Source: Syntrophotaleaceae bacterium
GTDB taxonomy: Bacteria > Desulfobacterota > Desulfuromonadia > Desulfuromonadales > Syntrophotaleaceae
Length of the DNA stretch: 64,000 nucleotides
Assembly: GCA_041390365.1 (NCBI GenBank)
Contig: JAWKQB010000001.1
Span: forward strand, 744,001-808,000
Direction of reading: 5' to 3'
Part shown: positions 8,715 through 17,316 of the stretch, in pieces
How positions within the stretch are numbered: position 1 is the stretch's first letter
How the letters are laid out: every line of letters begins with the position of its first letter
Made by a program: the position numbers and the translations under genes
The notes under the pieces: model-generated
Seen by the model: the letters and a program-made list of their open reading frames with translations, nothing else
The model's database searches: none
Told to the model about the DNA's origin: nothing

Positions 8715-10765
8715 TCCGTGTCCACCAGTTCATAGACAGGCTGTCCATCCGGACCAAGCTGAAGATCATTATCACCGGCATCAGCCTGATCGTACTGCTG
8801 GCCCTCTTTTCCACCTTTGTGTTGACCCAGCGCACCCTCCTGCGGGATGCCCTGAGACAGGAACTGCAGGTTCTTGCCCGAAATCTCTCCCAGAACTGTT
8901 CCGCAGCGCTGATTTTCAAGGATGTGCCTGCAGCCGAGGGAATACTGTCTTCCCTCGAAAGCAAGCCTCAGGTCCAGGCTGGGGTGATTTTCGATAAAGA
9001 CGGCCGTCCATTTTCCATTTACAGGAAAAAAAACCTTGGCGGGGAACTGCATCGGCCTGACCCCTTGTTACTGGAAAAAGGATTTCTGTTCCGGGAGGGT
9101 GAACTGGAAATTGCCCAAGCGATCGTTGAGGGGGATGAGTATTTCGGAACCCTCCTGATCTGCGCCGGCCTGGCGGATATTCAACAGGTGCTGTCGCAAT
9201 ATATATTTTTCGGCGCCGTGGGCCTTGCCGTGGCCTTGCTCTTCGCCTGGTTTCTGGCGGCCAAACTGCAGCGGGTTATTTCCCTTCCCATCGAGCACCT
9301 CGCCGCGGTGATGCGGGCCGTTTCCGATAACAGGGATTATTCGAGGCGGGTGCGTATGGAGCGCAGTGACGAGCTCGGCATTCTGGTGGAAAATTTCAAT
9401 GACATGCTCGACCAGATTCAGGCTCGCGACCTGGAACTGCAGAAAAAGCAGCAGCGGCTCAACTACCTGGCCCACCACGACCCTCTGACCGACCTGCCCA
9501 ACCGGCTGCTGTTCAATGGCCGTCTGAAAAACGCCCTGGACCATGCCAGGCGCAGCAATTCCAGGTTGGCTCTGCTCTTTCTCGACCTGGACCGCTTTAA
9601 GAACATCAACGATTCCCTCGGCCACAAGGCCGGCGACGAGGTCTTACGGGCCGTGGCCGGTCGACTGACCGGAGCCGTCCTTTCCGATAAAACTCTGGCC
9701 AGGTTGGGAGGGGACGAATTTGTTGTTATTCTCGACGGGATCAGGGACTACCAGGCCGTATCGGCGGCGGCCGAAAACATTCTCAAGGTGCTGGTGCATC
9801 CTGTGAAGGTGGGGAAACAGGATCTGTTCATTTCCGGCAGCATCGGCATCAGTGTCTTTCCCGAGGACGGAGATTCCGTCGAAAGCCTGATGCAGTGCGC
9901 CGACGTGGCCATGTACCAGGCCAAGGAACTCGGCCGGAACAACTTCCAGTTTTTCACACAGGGAATGACCGAACGGGCCCAGGAAGTGCTGACCATGGAA
10001 GGCAAGCTGCGCCAGGCCGTTTCCCGGGGGGAACTGGTGATCCACTACCAGCCCCAGGTCGATCTCAGGACGGGATGCACCCTCGGCATGGAGGCCCTGC
10101 TGCGATGGCAGCATCCGGTGATGGGACTTGTGCCTCCGGGCAAGTTCATTCCCCTGGCCGAAGAAACCGGGCTGATCATTCCCATCGGCAGGTGGGTGCT
10201 GGAAACCGCCTGCAGGCAGGCGATGATTTGGCAACATGCTGGTTATCCACACTGGAAAGTGGCCGTCAATATCTCACCAAAGCAATTCTGGCAGGCGGAT
10301 CTGAATGAAACTATTGCCCAGGTCCTTGGCGATTCAGGCCTCGAGCCGGAACGGCTGGAACTGGAAATCACCGAAAGTACCATCATGCTGGATGCGGAAC
10401 GAGCCATCGATACCATGATGCGCCTCAGGGAGATGGGAATCAGCCTGGCCATCGACGATTTCGGCACCGGCTATTCCTCCCTGAGCTGCCTGCAGAGATT
10501 CCCTCTTTCCAAGCTGAAGATCGACAGGTCCTTTGTCAGGGACATTCTGGAGGGCGAAAAAAGGGGGGCAATAGCGCAGGGGATCATCGGCCTTGCCCAC
10601 ACCCTGAACCTCGAAGTCATTGCCGAGGGAATCGAGCAGAAAAGCCAGGCGGAATTTCTGCTCGATAGAGGCTGCCGTCTCGGCCAAGGCTTTTATCTCG
10701 GCCATCCAATGGAGGCCGAAGACTTCACGATTGCGGAGAGGAAATCCGGTTCGGCCGGGAAGTAG
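8711..10765 (+). CDS. Membrane GGDEF-EAL protein, c-di-GMP turnover (YfiN/TpbB-like input)
   Basis: The 684-residue protein has a first transmembrane helix (about 17-38), a periplasmic CHASE8-like domain (40-160), a second helix (163-183) and a HAMP segment (184-240). A GGDEF domain (about 253-420) has an intact GGDEF at 333-337, and an EAL domain (about 425-675) follows. The EAL motif is intact (Glu461 in EALLRW), as are VNIS (Asn520), ELEITES, IDDFGTGYSS (Asp582/583) and KLKIDRSF. An RxxD inhibitory site is not visible before GGDEF. Both halves could therefore be catalytic: diguanylate cyclase and c-di-GMP phosphodiesterase. The input half resembles YfiN/TpbB, and the preceding overlapping gene encodes a YfiR-like protein. 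Confidence 0.93.
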   Translation: MIRVHQFIDRLSIRTKLKIIITGISLIVLLALFSTFVLTQRTLLRDALRQELQVLARNLSQNCSAALIFKDVPAAEGILSSLESKPQVQAGVIFDKDGRPFSIYRKKNLGGELHRPDPLLLEKGFLFREGELEIAQAIVEGDEYFGTLLICAGLADIQQVLSQYIFFGAVGLAVALLFAWFLAAKLQRVISLPIEHLAAVMRAVSDNRDYSRRVRMERSDELGILVENFNDMLDQIQARDLELQKKQQRLNYLAHHDPLTDLPNRLLFNGRLKNALDHARRSNSRLALLFLDLDRFKNINDSLGHKAGDEVLRAVAGRLTGAVLSDKTLARLGGDEFVVILDGIRDYQAVSAAAENILKVLVHPVKVGKQDLFISGSIGISVFPEDGDSVESLMQCADVAMYQAKELGRNNFQFFTQGMTERAQEVLTMEGKLRQAVSRGELVIHYQPQVDLRTGCTLGMEALLRWQHPVMGLVPPGKFIPLAEETGLIIPIGRWVLETACRQAMIWQHAGYPHWKVAVNISPKQFWQADLNETIAQVLGDSGLEPERLELEITESTIMLDAERAIDTMMRLREMGISLAIDDFGTGYSSLSCLQRFPLSKLKIDRSFVRDILEGEKRGAIAQGIIGLAHTLNLEVIAEGIEQKSQAEFLLDRGCRLGQGFYLGHPMEAEDFTIAERKSGSAGK

Positions 10766-10854
10766 AGAGGCTCATTTCTGATTAAGTCATCCATCCGAAG
10801 CTTCAGGTGAACACCTGCTCAACAAATATTTCAAGATCATCCCGATGTGATCGA

Positions 10855-12525
10855 TTATTTTATCTTTTCCCTTTCCCGTATTTCAACCCGCCTGATCTTG
10901 CCGCTGATGGTCTTCGGCAATTCCTTCACGAACTCGATAATGCGCGGATACTTGTAGGGCGCCGTCACCCGCTTGACGTGATCCTGCAGTTCGGTTTTGA
11001 GCTCCTCGCCCGGTTCGTATCCTTTCGCCAGTACGATGGTCGCCTTGACCACTTGCCCCCGGTCGGGGTCGGGGACGCCGGTGATGGCGCATTCCAGAAC
11101 GGCAGGATGCTCGATGAGGGCGCTTTCCACCTCGAAGGGGCCGATGCGGTAACCGGAACTTTTGATCAGGTCGTCGGCCCGGCCGACGAACCAGAAATAC
11201 CCGTCCTCATCGCACCAGGCCATGTCTCCGGTGCGGTAGTAGCCATCGTGCCAGACCTCGGCGGTCTTGGCATCATCGCCGAAATAGCCGGGGAACAGAC
11301 CCGGCGGCCGCCCATCGGAGGTGGAGATGGCGATTTCACCTTCCTCGCCGATCTCGCAGAGACGGTCATCCCCGTTCAGAAGAACGATGTCGTAGATCGG
11401 TGCCGGCTTGCCCATGGAGCCCGGTTTCGGCTCCATCCAGGGCCAGGTGGCGATGGACACCACGGTTTCCGTCTGACCATAGCCTTCCATCAGGCGGATC
11501 CCGGTAAATTCCAGAAAGCGTTCGTAGACCTCGGGGTTGAGAGGTTCGCCTGCCACCACGCAGTATTTCAATCCTGAGAAGTCGTACCGGGAAAGGTCCT
11601 CCTTGATCAGGAAACGATAGACCGTCGGCGGCGCGCAGAAGGTTGTCACCCCGTACCGCGCGGCCATGGCGGCCATTTCGGCGGCATTGAACTTGTCGTA
11701 GTCATAGACGAAAACGGCACTGCCGCAAATCCACTGGCCGTAGATCTTGCCCCATACCACCTTGGCCCAACCGGTGTCGGCCACGGTGTAGTGCAGGCCG
11801 CCGTCGGTGTTGCCCTGCCAGTAGCGGGCGGTCAGAATGTGGGCCAGGGGGTAGGCCATGTCGTGATGAATCAGCTTGGGATAACCGGTCGTGCCGGAGG
11901 AAAAATAGGCCAGGCAGATATCGTCGTTGGCGGTCGCTTCACTGCCCGTCGGGCGGGAAAAAACGGCCGAGGCCATTTCCAGTTCCGCTTCCAGGTTCCC
12001 CCAGCCTTCGCGGATTCCGCCGAGCAGCAGCTTGTGGCGGATCATGTCGCCTGTCTGCCTCTGCCCTTCCTCGATATGGGTCAGCAGGTCGTCGCCGGCA
12101 ACGCTGACGATCATCGGAATGGAGGCGGTGCGAACCCGGTAGGCGATATCCCTGGAGGTTAGCATGTGCGTGGCGGGCGTGGCGATGGCTCCGAGCTTGT
12201 GCAGGCCCAGCAGGCAGAACCAGAATTCGTACCTCCCTTTGAGAATCAGCATGACGTGATCGCCCTTGCTGATCCTGTAGCTGCGGAACAGGTTGGCGGC
12301 CTTGTCACTGAAATGCTTCATTTCAGCAAAGGTGAAGCGGCGTTCGTTGCCGTGATCATCGCACCAGACCAGAGCCTCTTTGTCCGGCTGTTCGGCGGCA
12401 TAGACATCGACCACATCGTAGGCGAAATTGAAGTTTTCGGGAATCTGCAAGGAAAAATTTCCCTGAAAGTCTTCCAGAGAATCGAATTCGGTCCGGGTCA
12501 GAAAACGGTCGAGCAGGCTGGCCAT
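10855..12525 (-). CDS. AMP-forming acyl-CoA synthetase (medium-chain type)
   Basis: The 556-residue product is an ANL-superfamily acyl-CoA ligase that activates a carboxylic acid to the acyl-AMP and then the CoA thioester. The P-loop-like motif is YFSSGTTGYPK; GYGQTE, YRTGDMAW, GRADDLIKSSGYRIGPFEVE and the C-terminal catalytic lysine in KTISGKIRR are all present. Similarity in pattern is highest to medium-chain (MACS/AcsM) synthetases. The start at 12525 is preferred because AGGAGG lies six bases upstream; an in-frame ATG at 12546 has no such site. The gene is preceded on the same strand, 43 bases away, by an XRE-cupin regulator that probably controls it. Confidence 0.92.
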   Translation of the reverse strand: MASLLDRFLTRTEFDSLEDFQGNFSLQIPENFNFAYDVVDVYAAEQPDKEALVWCDDHGNERRFTFAEMKHFSDKAANLFRSYRISKGDHVMLILKGRYEFWFCLLGLHKLGAIATPATHMLTSRDIAYRVRTASIPMIVSVAGDDLLTHIEEGQRQTGDMIRHKLLLGGIREGWGNLEAELEMASAVFSRPTGSEATANDDICLAYFSSGTTGYPKLIHHDMAYPLAHILTARYWQGNTDGGLHYTVADTGWAKVVWGKIYGQWICGSAVFVYDYDKFNAAEMAAMAARYGVTTFCAPPTVYRFLIKEDLSRYDFSGLKYCVVAGEPLNPEVYERFLEFTGIRLMEGYGQTETVVSIATWPWMEPKPGSMGKPAPIYDIVLLNGDDRLCEIGEEGEIAISTSDGRPPGLFPGYFGDDAKTAEVWHDGYYRTGDMAWCDEDGYFWFVGRADDLIKSSGYRIGPFEVESALIEHPAVLECAITGVPDPDRGQVVKATIVLAKGYEPGEELKTELQDHVKRVTAPYKYPRIIEFVKELPKTISGKIRRVEIREREKIK

Positions 12526-12568
12526 TTTTATCCTCCTGTTTTTCACTTAACGGCAGCAATGCAAACGG

Positions 12569-13135
12569 TCAATGATCCATCTGGAAAATAATGGCCAGGA
12601 ATCGTGCCGGCCGTCCGTCCAGGGCTTCCATGGCATGTTCGTGGTTGGAATCGTAGAAAATTGAATCTCCCGGTTCCAGTACGATGTCGTGGTCATGAAG
12701 GTGGATGCGCAGCCGCCCTTCCAGGACGTAATTGAACTCCTGTCCGGGATGGCTCGCTTTTATCGGCCCGTTTTCCCGGGTGTTCGGTTCCACCGTCACC
12801 AGCAGAGGTTCGATCTTCTTGTTGATGAAGTTGGCGGCCAGGCTCTGGTAGGTATACTGTTTGCGCCGCTCGACGCTGATCCCCTTGCCCTGGCGGGTCA
12901 CGGTGAACACCTGCAGCCGGGGCGATTCGCCACTCAGAAGCAGGGTCGGATCCGCTTTGAGCTCACTGGCGATACGGAACAGCAGCCCTACGGGAATGTC
13001 CTCGATGCCGCTTTCGATGTTTTGATAGGCTTCCGTGGAGATGTCGAGTTTGCGGGCCATCTGGGATGCTTCAATGCCCGACAACTCGCGCAGTTCCTGG
13101 ATGCGGGTCGCTATTTCTCGAATTTTCTGCTGCAT
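12569..13135 (-). CDS. XRE-family regulator with C-terminal cupin domain
   Basis: The 188-residue product has an N-terminal helix-turn-helix (about 8-62; includes SQMARKLDISTEAYQNIESG) and a C-terminal cupin_2 domain (about 110-185; includes HPGQEFNYVLEGRLRIHLHDHDIVLEPGDSIFYDSNHEH). This architecture binds DNA and a small ligand in the cupin barrel. Proteins of this type next to acyl-CoA synthetase genes are widespread and are presumed to control them in response to an acid or CoA ester. The start at 13135 is chosen for AAGGAGG upstream; a longer reading exists without such a site. It is divergent from the DUF924 gene, and an imperfect dyad (CTGAA...TTCAG, about 13265-13287) lies between them. 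Confidence 0.9.
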   Translation of the reverse strand: MQQKIREIATRIQELRELSGIEASQMARKLDISTEAYQNIESGIEDIPVGLLFRIASELKADPTLLLSGESPRLQVFTVTRQGKGISVERRKQYTYQSLAANFINKKIEPLLVTVEPNTRENGPIKASHPGQEFNYVLEGRLRIHLHDHDIVLEPGDSIFYDSNHEHAMEALDGRPARFLAIIFQMDH

Positions 13136-13299
13136 GGCCGGCCTCCTTGAATCGGATTCTGCAGGGGAGTTTAGGGGCATCATAATCGCAGACGAGCGAA
13201 ATGAAAAGGAGGATTGTTGGATGGACCGTGGAGCCGTGATTCGACTTGCGTGGTATGATTAATCTGAAGTCCAAGTTGAATTTCAGGATCAGGTGAACC

Positions 13300-13950
13300 A
13301 TGGACCCGGAAACAATCCTTCAATTCTGGTTCGGAGGGGCACTCGAAAATCGGGAGGCGATGGACGAGCGCTGCAAATTGTGGTTCGGCAGCAATCCCTA
13401 CTTCGACGAACAGATTCGGCAAAGATTTGGCCACTTGCCGTATCTTGCCGCAGAAGCACGCTGTCCGGCGTGGATCTCCTCGCCCCGCTCCTGTCTCGCC
13501 CTCGCTCTGATCCTGGATCAGTTTCCGCGCAATCTCTATCGTGGCCAGGGCCGGGCCTTCGCTTTCGACCGACGGGCGGTAGAGTGTGCCAGAACGGCCA
13601 TCGGTTTCGGTTTCGACAGAAAAGTGCATCCTGTGGAGGCCGCCTTTTTCTACCTGCCGCTCGAGCATGCTGAAAATTCTTCCCTGCAGGATCTGTCTGT
13701 TGAAAAGTTTCGCCTTTTGCGAAAGAGGGCGCCTCGGCATCTTCTGACCATATTCAACGGATTTTACGCCTACGCCCTCGCTCATCGTGCGGTCATCCGT
13801 CGATTCGGTCGTTTTCCCCACCGCAATGCAATGCTCGGGCGAACATCCGGCCCCGAGGAAATGGAATACCTGGCCCAAGGCGGGGAGACCTTTGGTAGCG
13901 GACGCAGCGCCGGGGCCAAAGGGAAGCGGTCGGCCACGATCAATTATTGA
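13300..13950 (+). CDS. DUF924 family protein
   Basis: The 216-residue product matches the DUF924 family (all-helical, TPR-like fold), whose function is not established. The hallmarks are ILQFWFG near the N-terminus, LILDQFPRNLYRG in the middle, FFYLPLEHAE, and RFGRFPHRNAMLGR near residue 180. The family usually ends soon after a segment like EEMEYLAQGG; here about 15 extra residues, basic and glycine-rich, follow. The extra tail overlaps the start of the next gene. No signal peptide or membrane segment is visible. Confidence 0.85.
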   Translation: MDPETILQFWFGGALENREAMDERCKLWFGSNPYFDEQIRQRFGHLPYLAAEARCPAWISSPRSCLALALILDQFPRNLYRGQGRAFAFDRRAVECARTAIGFGFDRKVHPVEAAFFYLPLEHAENSSLQDLSVEKFRLLRKRAPRHLLTIFNGFYAYALAHRAVIRRFGRFPHRNAMLGRTSGPEEMEYLAQGGETFGSGRSAGAKGKRSATINY

Positions 13951-14665
13951 CGAAAGGTGCACGAAAATTCCAACTCTGCATCTTGCCTGCTACAACATAC
14001 GACAGGGACACGGTTTGGACGGCCGTCGCGATCTCCGACGTATTGCGAGGATCATTTCGGAGATGAAAGCCGATTTTATCGGCCTTCAGGAGGTCACCAG
14101 CCGGCATTCCGGCAACGGCTCCCCGTCTCAACTGGAGATTCTGGCCGAAGAGACCGGCCTGCAAGGCGTCGGCGGGCCGACCATGATCCATCTGTTCGGG
14201 GAGTACGGCAACGGTCTTTTGACTTCATGCCCTATTCTGAATGTTCGTCGCATAGACCTCAGTTTTCGCCGGCGGGAACCCCGCGGCGCTCTGGATGTCG
14301 ATCTCCGGGTGGCCGGCAGGTCGGTGCGCGTGGTGGTCACCCATCTGGGGCTCATGCCGGGCGAGCGTCGTTTTCAGGTCAAGAAATTGATAGATGCACT
14401 GGGCGTCCTGACCACCGACCTCGTCATCCTGATGGGCGATCTGAATGAATGGTTTTTCTACGGGCGACCTTTGCGCTGGCTGCATCGGCACTTCGGTCAT
14501 GTTGTCACTCCTGCCACATTTCCGGCCTTTCGGCCGTTGTTGGCCCTGGACCGTATCCTGGTCAGCCCGCAACATCAGATGCTCACGCTGAAAAGGCTGG
14601 AGACGCCGGAAACCAGGGTGGCTTCCGATCATCTTCCACTGCAGGCGCTGGTCCAGATCGATTGA
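13892..14665 (+). CDS. Endonuclease/exonuclease/phosphatase (EEP) family hydrolase
   Basis: The protein is an EEP-fold metal-dependent hydrolase. NIRQGHGLDG starts the domain; FIGLQEV supplies the metal-binding Glu, MGDLNEW the catalytic Asp/Asn pair, and ASDHLPL the final Asp-His. Members include phosphodiesterases, sphingomyelinase-like enzymes and nucleases; the substrate here is unknown. The start is doubtful because no ATG, GTG or TTG lies directly before the conserved domain. TTG 13892 has GGGGAG four bases upstream and is preferred, giving 257 residues and a 59-base overlap with the DUF924 gene. ATG 13787 or a rare ATT 13967 are the alternatives. The domain from about 13970 on is certain. 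Confidence 0.8.
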   Translation: MVADAAPGPKGSGRPRSIIDERCTKIPTLHLACYNIRQGHGLDGRRDLRRIARIISEMKADFIGLQEVTSRHSGNGSPSQLEILAEETGLQGVGGPTMIHLFGEYGNGLLTSCPILNVRRIDLSFRRREPRGALDVDLRVAGRSVRVVVTHLGLMPGERRFQVKKLIDALGVLTTDLVILMGDLNEWFFYGRPLRWLHRHFGHVVTPATFPAFRPLLALDRILVSPQHQMLTLKRLETPETRVASDHLPLQALVQID

Positions 14666-14707
14666 CATTTTTTTCGGGGTCGCGGCGATCACTATTGGAG
14701 GACAGCC

Positions 14708-15178
14708 ATGGAACAGAAGGCCTTTCAGGACATGATTCCCGACAATTACTGTTACGGCTGCGGCCCGGAAAACCCCCGCGGCCTGCATCTCAAGAGCACC
14801 TGGGACGGAGAGCAATCCGTAGCCAGTTTCTCGCCGCAAAGTCATCATGCTGCCGGGCCGCGGCATGTTTTGAACGGCGGGGTCATCGCGACCATCATCG
14901 ATTGCCACTGCATCTGCACGGCGATCGCCGACGCCTATCGCCGGGAAGGGCGGGCGGTCGGAGGCGACCCGCCGATCTGGTATGCGACAGGCAGCCTGCG
15001 GGTCGATTACCTGCGTCCGACGCCGATCGACGAGGCGGTGACCCTGCGGGCGGAAGTTCTGGAAGCAGGTCCGAAAAAGACCGTGCTGGCCTGCACCCTC
15101 ACGGCTGCCGGCAAGGAATGCGCCCGCGGGGAAGTGGTGGCGGTACGGGTGCCGGAAACCTGGAAAAGCGGACGGTGA
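14708..15178 (+). CDS. Hotdog-fold acyl-CoA thioesterase (PaaI/4HBT-like)
   Basis: This 156-residue hotdog protein probably hydrolyses acyl-CoA thioesters. It begins with a CYGCGPENPRGL motif (paired cysteines, as in many PaaI-like thioesterases). It then has the active-site region HVLNGGVIATIIDCHC, where the Asn-Gly-Gly precedes the central helix and Asp66 is a candidate catalytic residue. SLRVDYLRPTPID and LRAEVLEAG are typical hotdog strands. TTGGAGGACAGCC upstream gives a clear ribosome binding site. It lies in front of a thiolase and a 3-hydroxyacyl-CoA dehydrogenase gene, which fits CoA-ester metabolism. Confidence 0.85.
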   Translation: MEQKAFQDMIPDNYCYGCGPENPRGLHLKSTWDGEQSVASFSPQSHHAAGPRHVLNGGVIATIIDCHCICTAIADAYRREGRAVGGDPPIWYATGSLRVDYLRPTPIDEAVTLRAEVLEAGPKKTVLACTLTAAGKECARGEVVAVRVPETWKSGR

Positions 15179-15184
15179 AGCCCC

Positions 15185-15220
15185 GAAGTCCCTGAGGTCC
15201 GTGAAGTCTCTGCAGTCCTT
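15185..15220. repeat. Degenerate 9-bp tandem array (four units)
   Basis: Four consecutive 9-base units with the pattern GAAGTCCCT, GAGGTCCGT, GAAGTCTCT, GCAGTCCTT fill the gap between the thioesterase stop and the thiolase ribosome binding site. It is the only array in the window seen with a nine-base rather than a seven-base period. Confidence 0.65.
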
Positions 15221-15240
15221 TGCCTTTTGCAGGAGTTTCC

Positions 15241-16413
15241 ATGCCGGAAAGAGTTGTTCTGCTCAGCGCGGTTCGCACCGCCATCGGCAGATATGGCGGA
15301 AGCCTCAGGGAGATCTCCGCGCCCCGTCTGGGAGCGCAGGTGGTGAAAGAGGCCGTCAGACGGAGCGGAATCGGCATGGAGGAAGTTGACGAGGTGATCA
15401 TGGGCAACGTGTTGTCGGCGGGGCTGGGACAGAACCCCGCCCGGCAGGCGGCCCTGATGGCCGGAATGCCGGTTGGAGTCGGTGCCTTGACGGTCAATCA
15501 GGTCTGTGGCTCCGGACTGCAGGCCGTCATTCTCGCGACGCGGGCGATCAGGGCCGGCGAGGCCCGATTCGTTGTGGCCGGCGGCATGGAGAGCATGAGT
15601 GGAGCTCCTCACCTGCTCCATGGCCTGCGCTGGGGTATTCGTGCCGGAGATGCTGATCTGGTCGACGGAATGCTGCACGATGGTCTGACGGATGCCTTTC
15701 ACGGCATCAAAATGGGCGAAACCGGGGAAAGGATTGCACGAAAGTACGGCGTGACCCGGCAGGAGGCGGATGCATTTGCAGTCAGAAGTCATCATTTGGC
15801 GGCCGAGGCGCAGAAATCGGGCAAATTCGATCGGGAGATCGTTGCGGTGCCTCTCGAAACGGTTTTTTTTGCAAGGGATGAGTGCCTTCGGGGCGAGACC
15901 ACCATGGAGAAGTTGTGCTCTCTGCCTCCGGCTTTTCTGCCGAAGGGGATCCTGACGGCCGGTAACAGTTCCCAGATCAGCGACGGTGCCGCAGCCCTGC
16001 TGCTGACGTCCGCCTCCCTGGCCAGGGACCGCAATCTGATGCCCCTGGCGGAAATTACCCACTATGCCTCCTCCGGAACGGCGCCGGAGGATGTCATGGA
16101 ATCGCCGATATTCGCCGTGCGCAGGCTGCTGGAGCGATCAGGCCTGACCCTGAAGGATATGGACCTGGTGGAGCATAACGAGGCTTTTTCCGTAGCTTCC
16201 CTGGCCGTCGCCCGCGAACTTGGAATCGATCTGGAAAAACTCAACGTTCATGGCGGAGCGGTCGCTCTGGGGCATCCCATCGGCGCCAGCGGGGCGAGAA
16301 TTCTGGTGACCCTGCTGCACGCTCTGCAGGACAGGAAGCTGACAAGGGGACTGGCCACGCTGTGCATGGGCGGCGGCAACGGGCTGGCCATGACCATCGA
16401 GCGGACGGGGTGA
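15241..16413 (+). CDS. Acetyl-CoA acetyltransferase (thiolase)
   Basis: The 390-residue enzyme is a canonical thiolase that condenses or cleaves acetoacetyl-CoA or a 3-ketoacyl-CoA. The nucleophile is Cys89 in NQVCGSGLQAV. HNEAFSVASLAV carries the substrate-site His, GHPIGASGARI the second active-site His, and CMGGGNG the acid/base cysteine. Start ATG 15241 is chosen for AGGAG just upstream. The next gene, five bases on, encodes a 3-hydroxyacyl-CoA dehydrogenase, so the pair handles C4 or longer acyl-CoA interconversion. No enoyl-CoA hydratase gene is present in the window. Confidence 0.94.
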   Translation: MPERVVLLSAVRTAIGRYGGSLREISAPRLGAQVVKEAVRRSGIGMEEVDEVIMGNVLSAGLGQNPARQAALMAGMPVGVGALTVNQVCGSGLQAVILATRAIRAGEARFVVAGGMESMSGAPHLLHGLRWGIRAGDADLVDGMLHDGLTDAFHGIKMGETGERIARKYGVTRQEADAFAVRSHHLAAEAQKSGKFDREIVAVPLETVFFARDECLRGETTMEKLCSLPPAFLPKGILTAGNSSQISDGAAALLLTSASLARDRNLMPLAEITHYASSGTAPEDVMESPIFAVRRLLERSGLTLKDMDLVEHNEAFSVASLAVARELGIDLEKLNVHGGAVALGHPIGASGARILVTLLHALQDRKLTRGLATLCMGGGNGLAMTIERTG

Positions 16414-16418
16414 GGGTT

Positions 16419-17282
16419 ATGACGATCAGAAAGGTTGTGGTTGTCGGCGCAGGGGCCATGGGCACCGGTATTGCCCGGGCAGCTGCCGCAGGTGGATTCG
16501 AGGTGCTGCTGCAGGATCGCGATCAGGCCAAGGCCGAAACCGGTCGGCAGTCCATTCGAGTGAGCCTGGAGAAGCAGGTCGCCAAAGGGAGGATGGAGGA
16601 GGCCGGGAAGGAAGCCCTGCTCTCCCGTATCAGGCTCTGCAGCAGCCTCGATGAATGCGCCGGGTCCGATCTGGTGATCGAGGCTGTGGTGGAAAACGAG
16701 GATGTCAAACAGGGGATCTTTCGGTCCCTGGATGCCGTTTGCCCGCCCCACACGCTGTTCGCCAGCAACACCTCCTCCATTTCGATAACCCGCCTGGCCT
16801 CGGTCACGACCCGTCCTGAGCAGGTGATCGGCATGCATTTCATGAATCCCGCCCACGTTATGAAGCTGGTCGAAGTGATCACCGGATTGGTCACGTCTCC
16901 GGCAACCACCGAAAAGGTGTGTCAGGTGGCGGAACAGATGGGTAAAACCCCGGTCTTGGTCAACGATTGTCCCGGTTTCGTCGCCAATCGGGTGCTGATG
17001 CCGATGATCAATGATGCGATTTTTTGCCTGCAGGAGGGGGTGGCGGATAGGGACGCCATCGACGAAATCACCCGGCTGGGGGCCAACCACCCCATGGGGC
17101 CGCTGGAACTGGCCGACTTCATCGGTCTCGATGTCTGCCTGGAGATCCTCAAGGTGCTTCACCGGGAACTCGGCGAAAAATACCGCCCCTGCACGCTGCT
17201 GAGAAATATGGTCGCCGCCGGCCGGCTGGGGCGTAAATCCGGGTGCGGTTTTTACGATTATCGGGAAAGCCGAAAAAGCTGA
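16419..17282 (+). CDS. 3-hydroxybutyryl-CoA dehydrogenase
   Basis: The 287-residue product is a short 3-hydroxyacyl-CoA dehydrogenase that interconverts acetoacetyl-CoA and 3-hydroxybutyryl-CoA with NAD(P). The dinucleotide motif VVGAGAMGTGIARAAA lies near the N-terminus. Substrate/catalytic segments are SNTSSISIT, GMHFMNPAHVMKLVEV (catalytic His) and NDCPGFVANRVLMP. GPLELADFIGLD begins the C-terminal helical domain, and RKSGCGFYDY is near the end. It follows the thiolase by five bases and both act on the same intermediate. The gene is complete and of normal length. Confidence 0.94.
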   Translation: MTIRKVVVVGAGAMGTGIARAAAAGGFEVLLQDRDQAKAETGRQSIRVSLEKQVAKGRMEEAGKEALLSRIRLCSSLDECAGSDLVIEAVVENEDVKQGIFRSLDAVCPPHTLFASNTSSISITRLASVTTRPEQVIGMHFMNPAHVMKLVEVITGLVTSPATTEKVCQVAEQMGKTPVLVNDCPGFVANRVLMPMINDAIFCLQEGVADRDAIDEITRLGANHPMGPLELADFIGLDVCLEILKVLHRELGEKYRPCTLLRNMVAAGRLGRKSGCGFYDYRESRKS

Positions 17283-17316
17283 TCCAGTCCGCCATAAAAC
17301 GGCTTTTTAGACATTG

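Noticed and set aside
10804..10817. CAGGTG-AA-CACCTG palindrome between convergent genes as a terminator
   Set aside because: There is no T-run on either side, and a six-bp stem with a two-base loop is not a credible intrinsic terminator.
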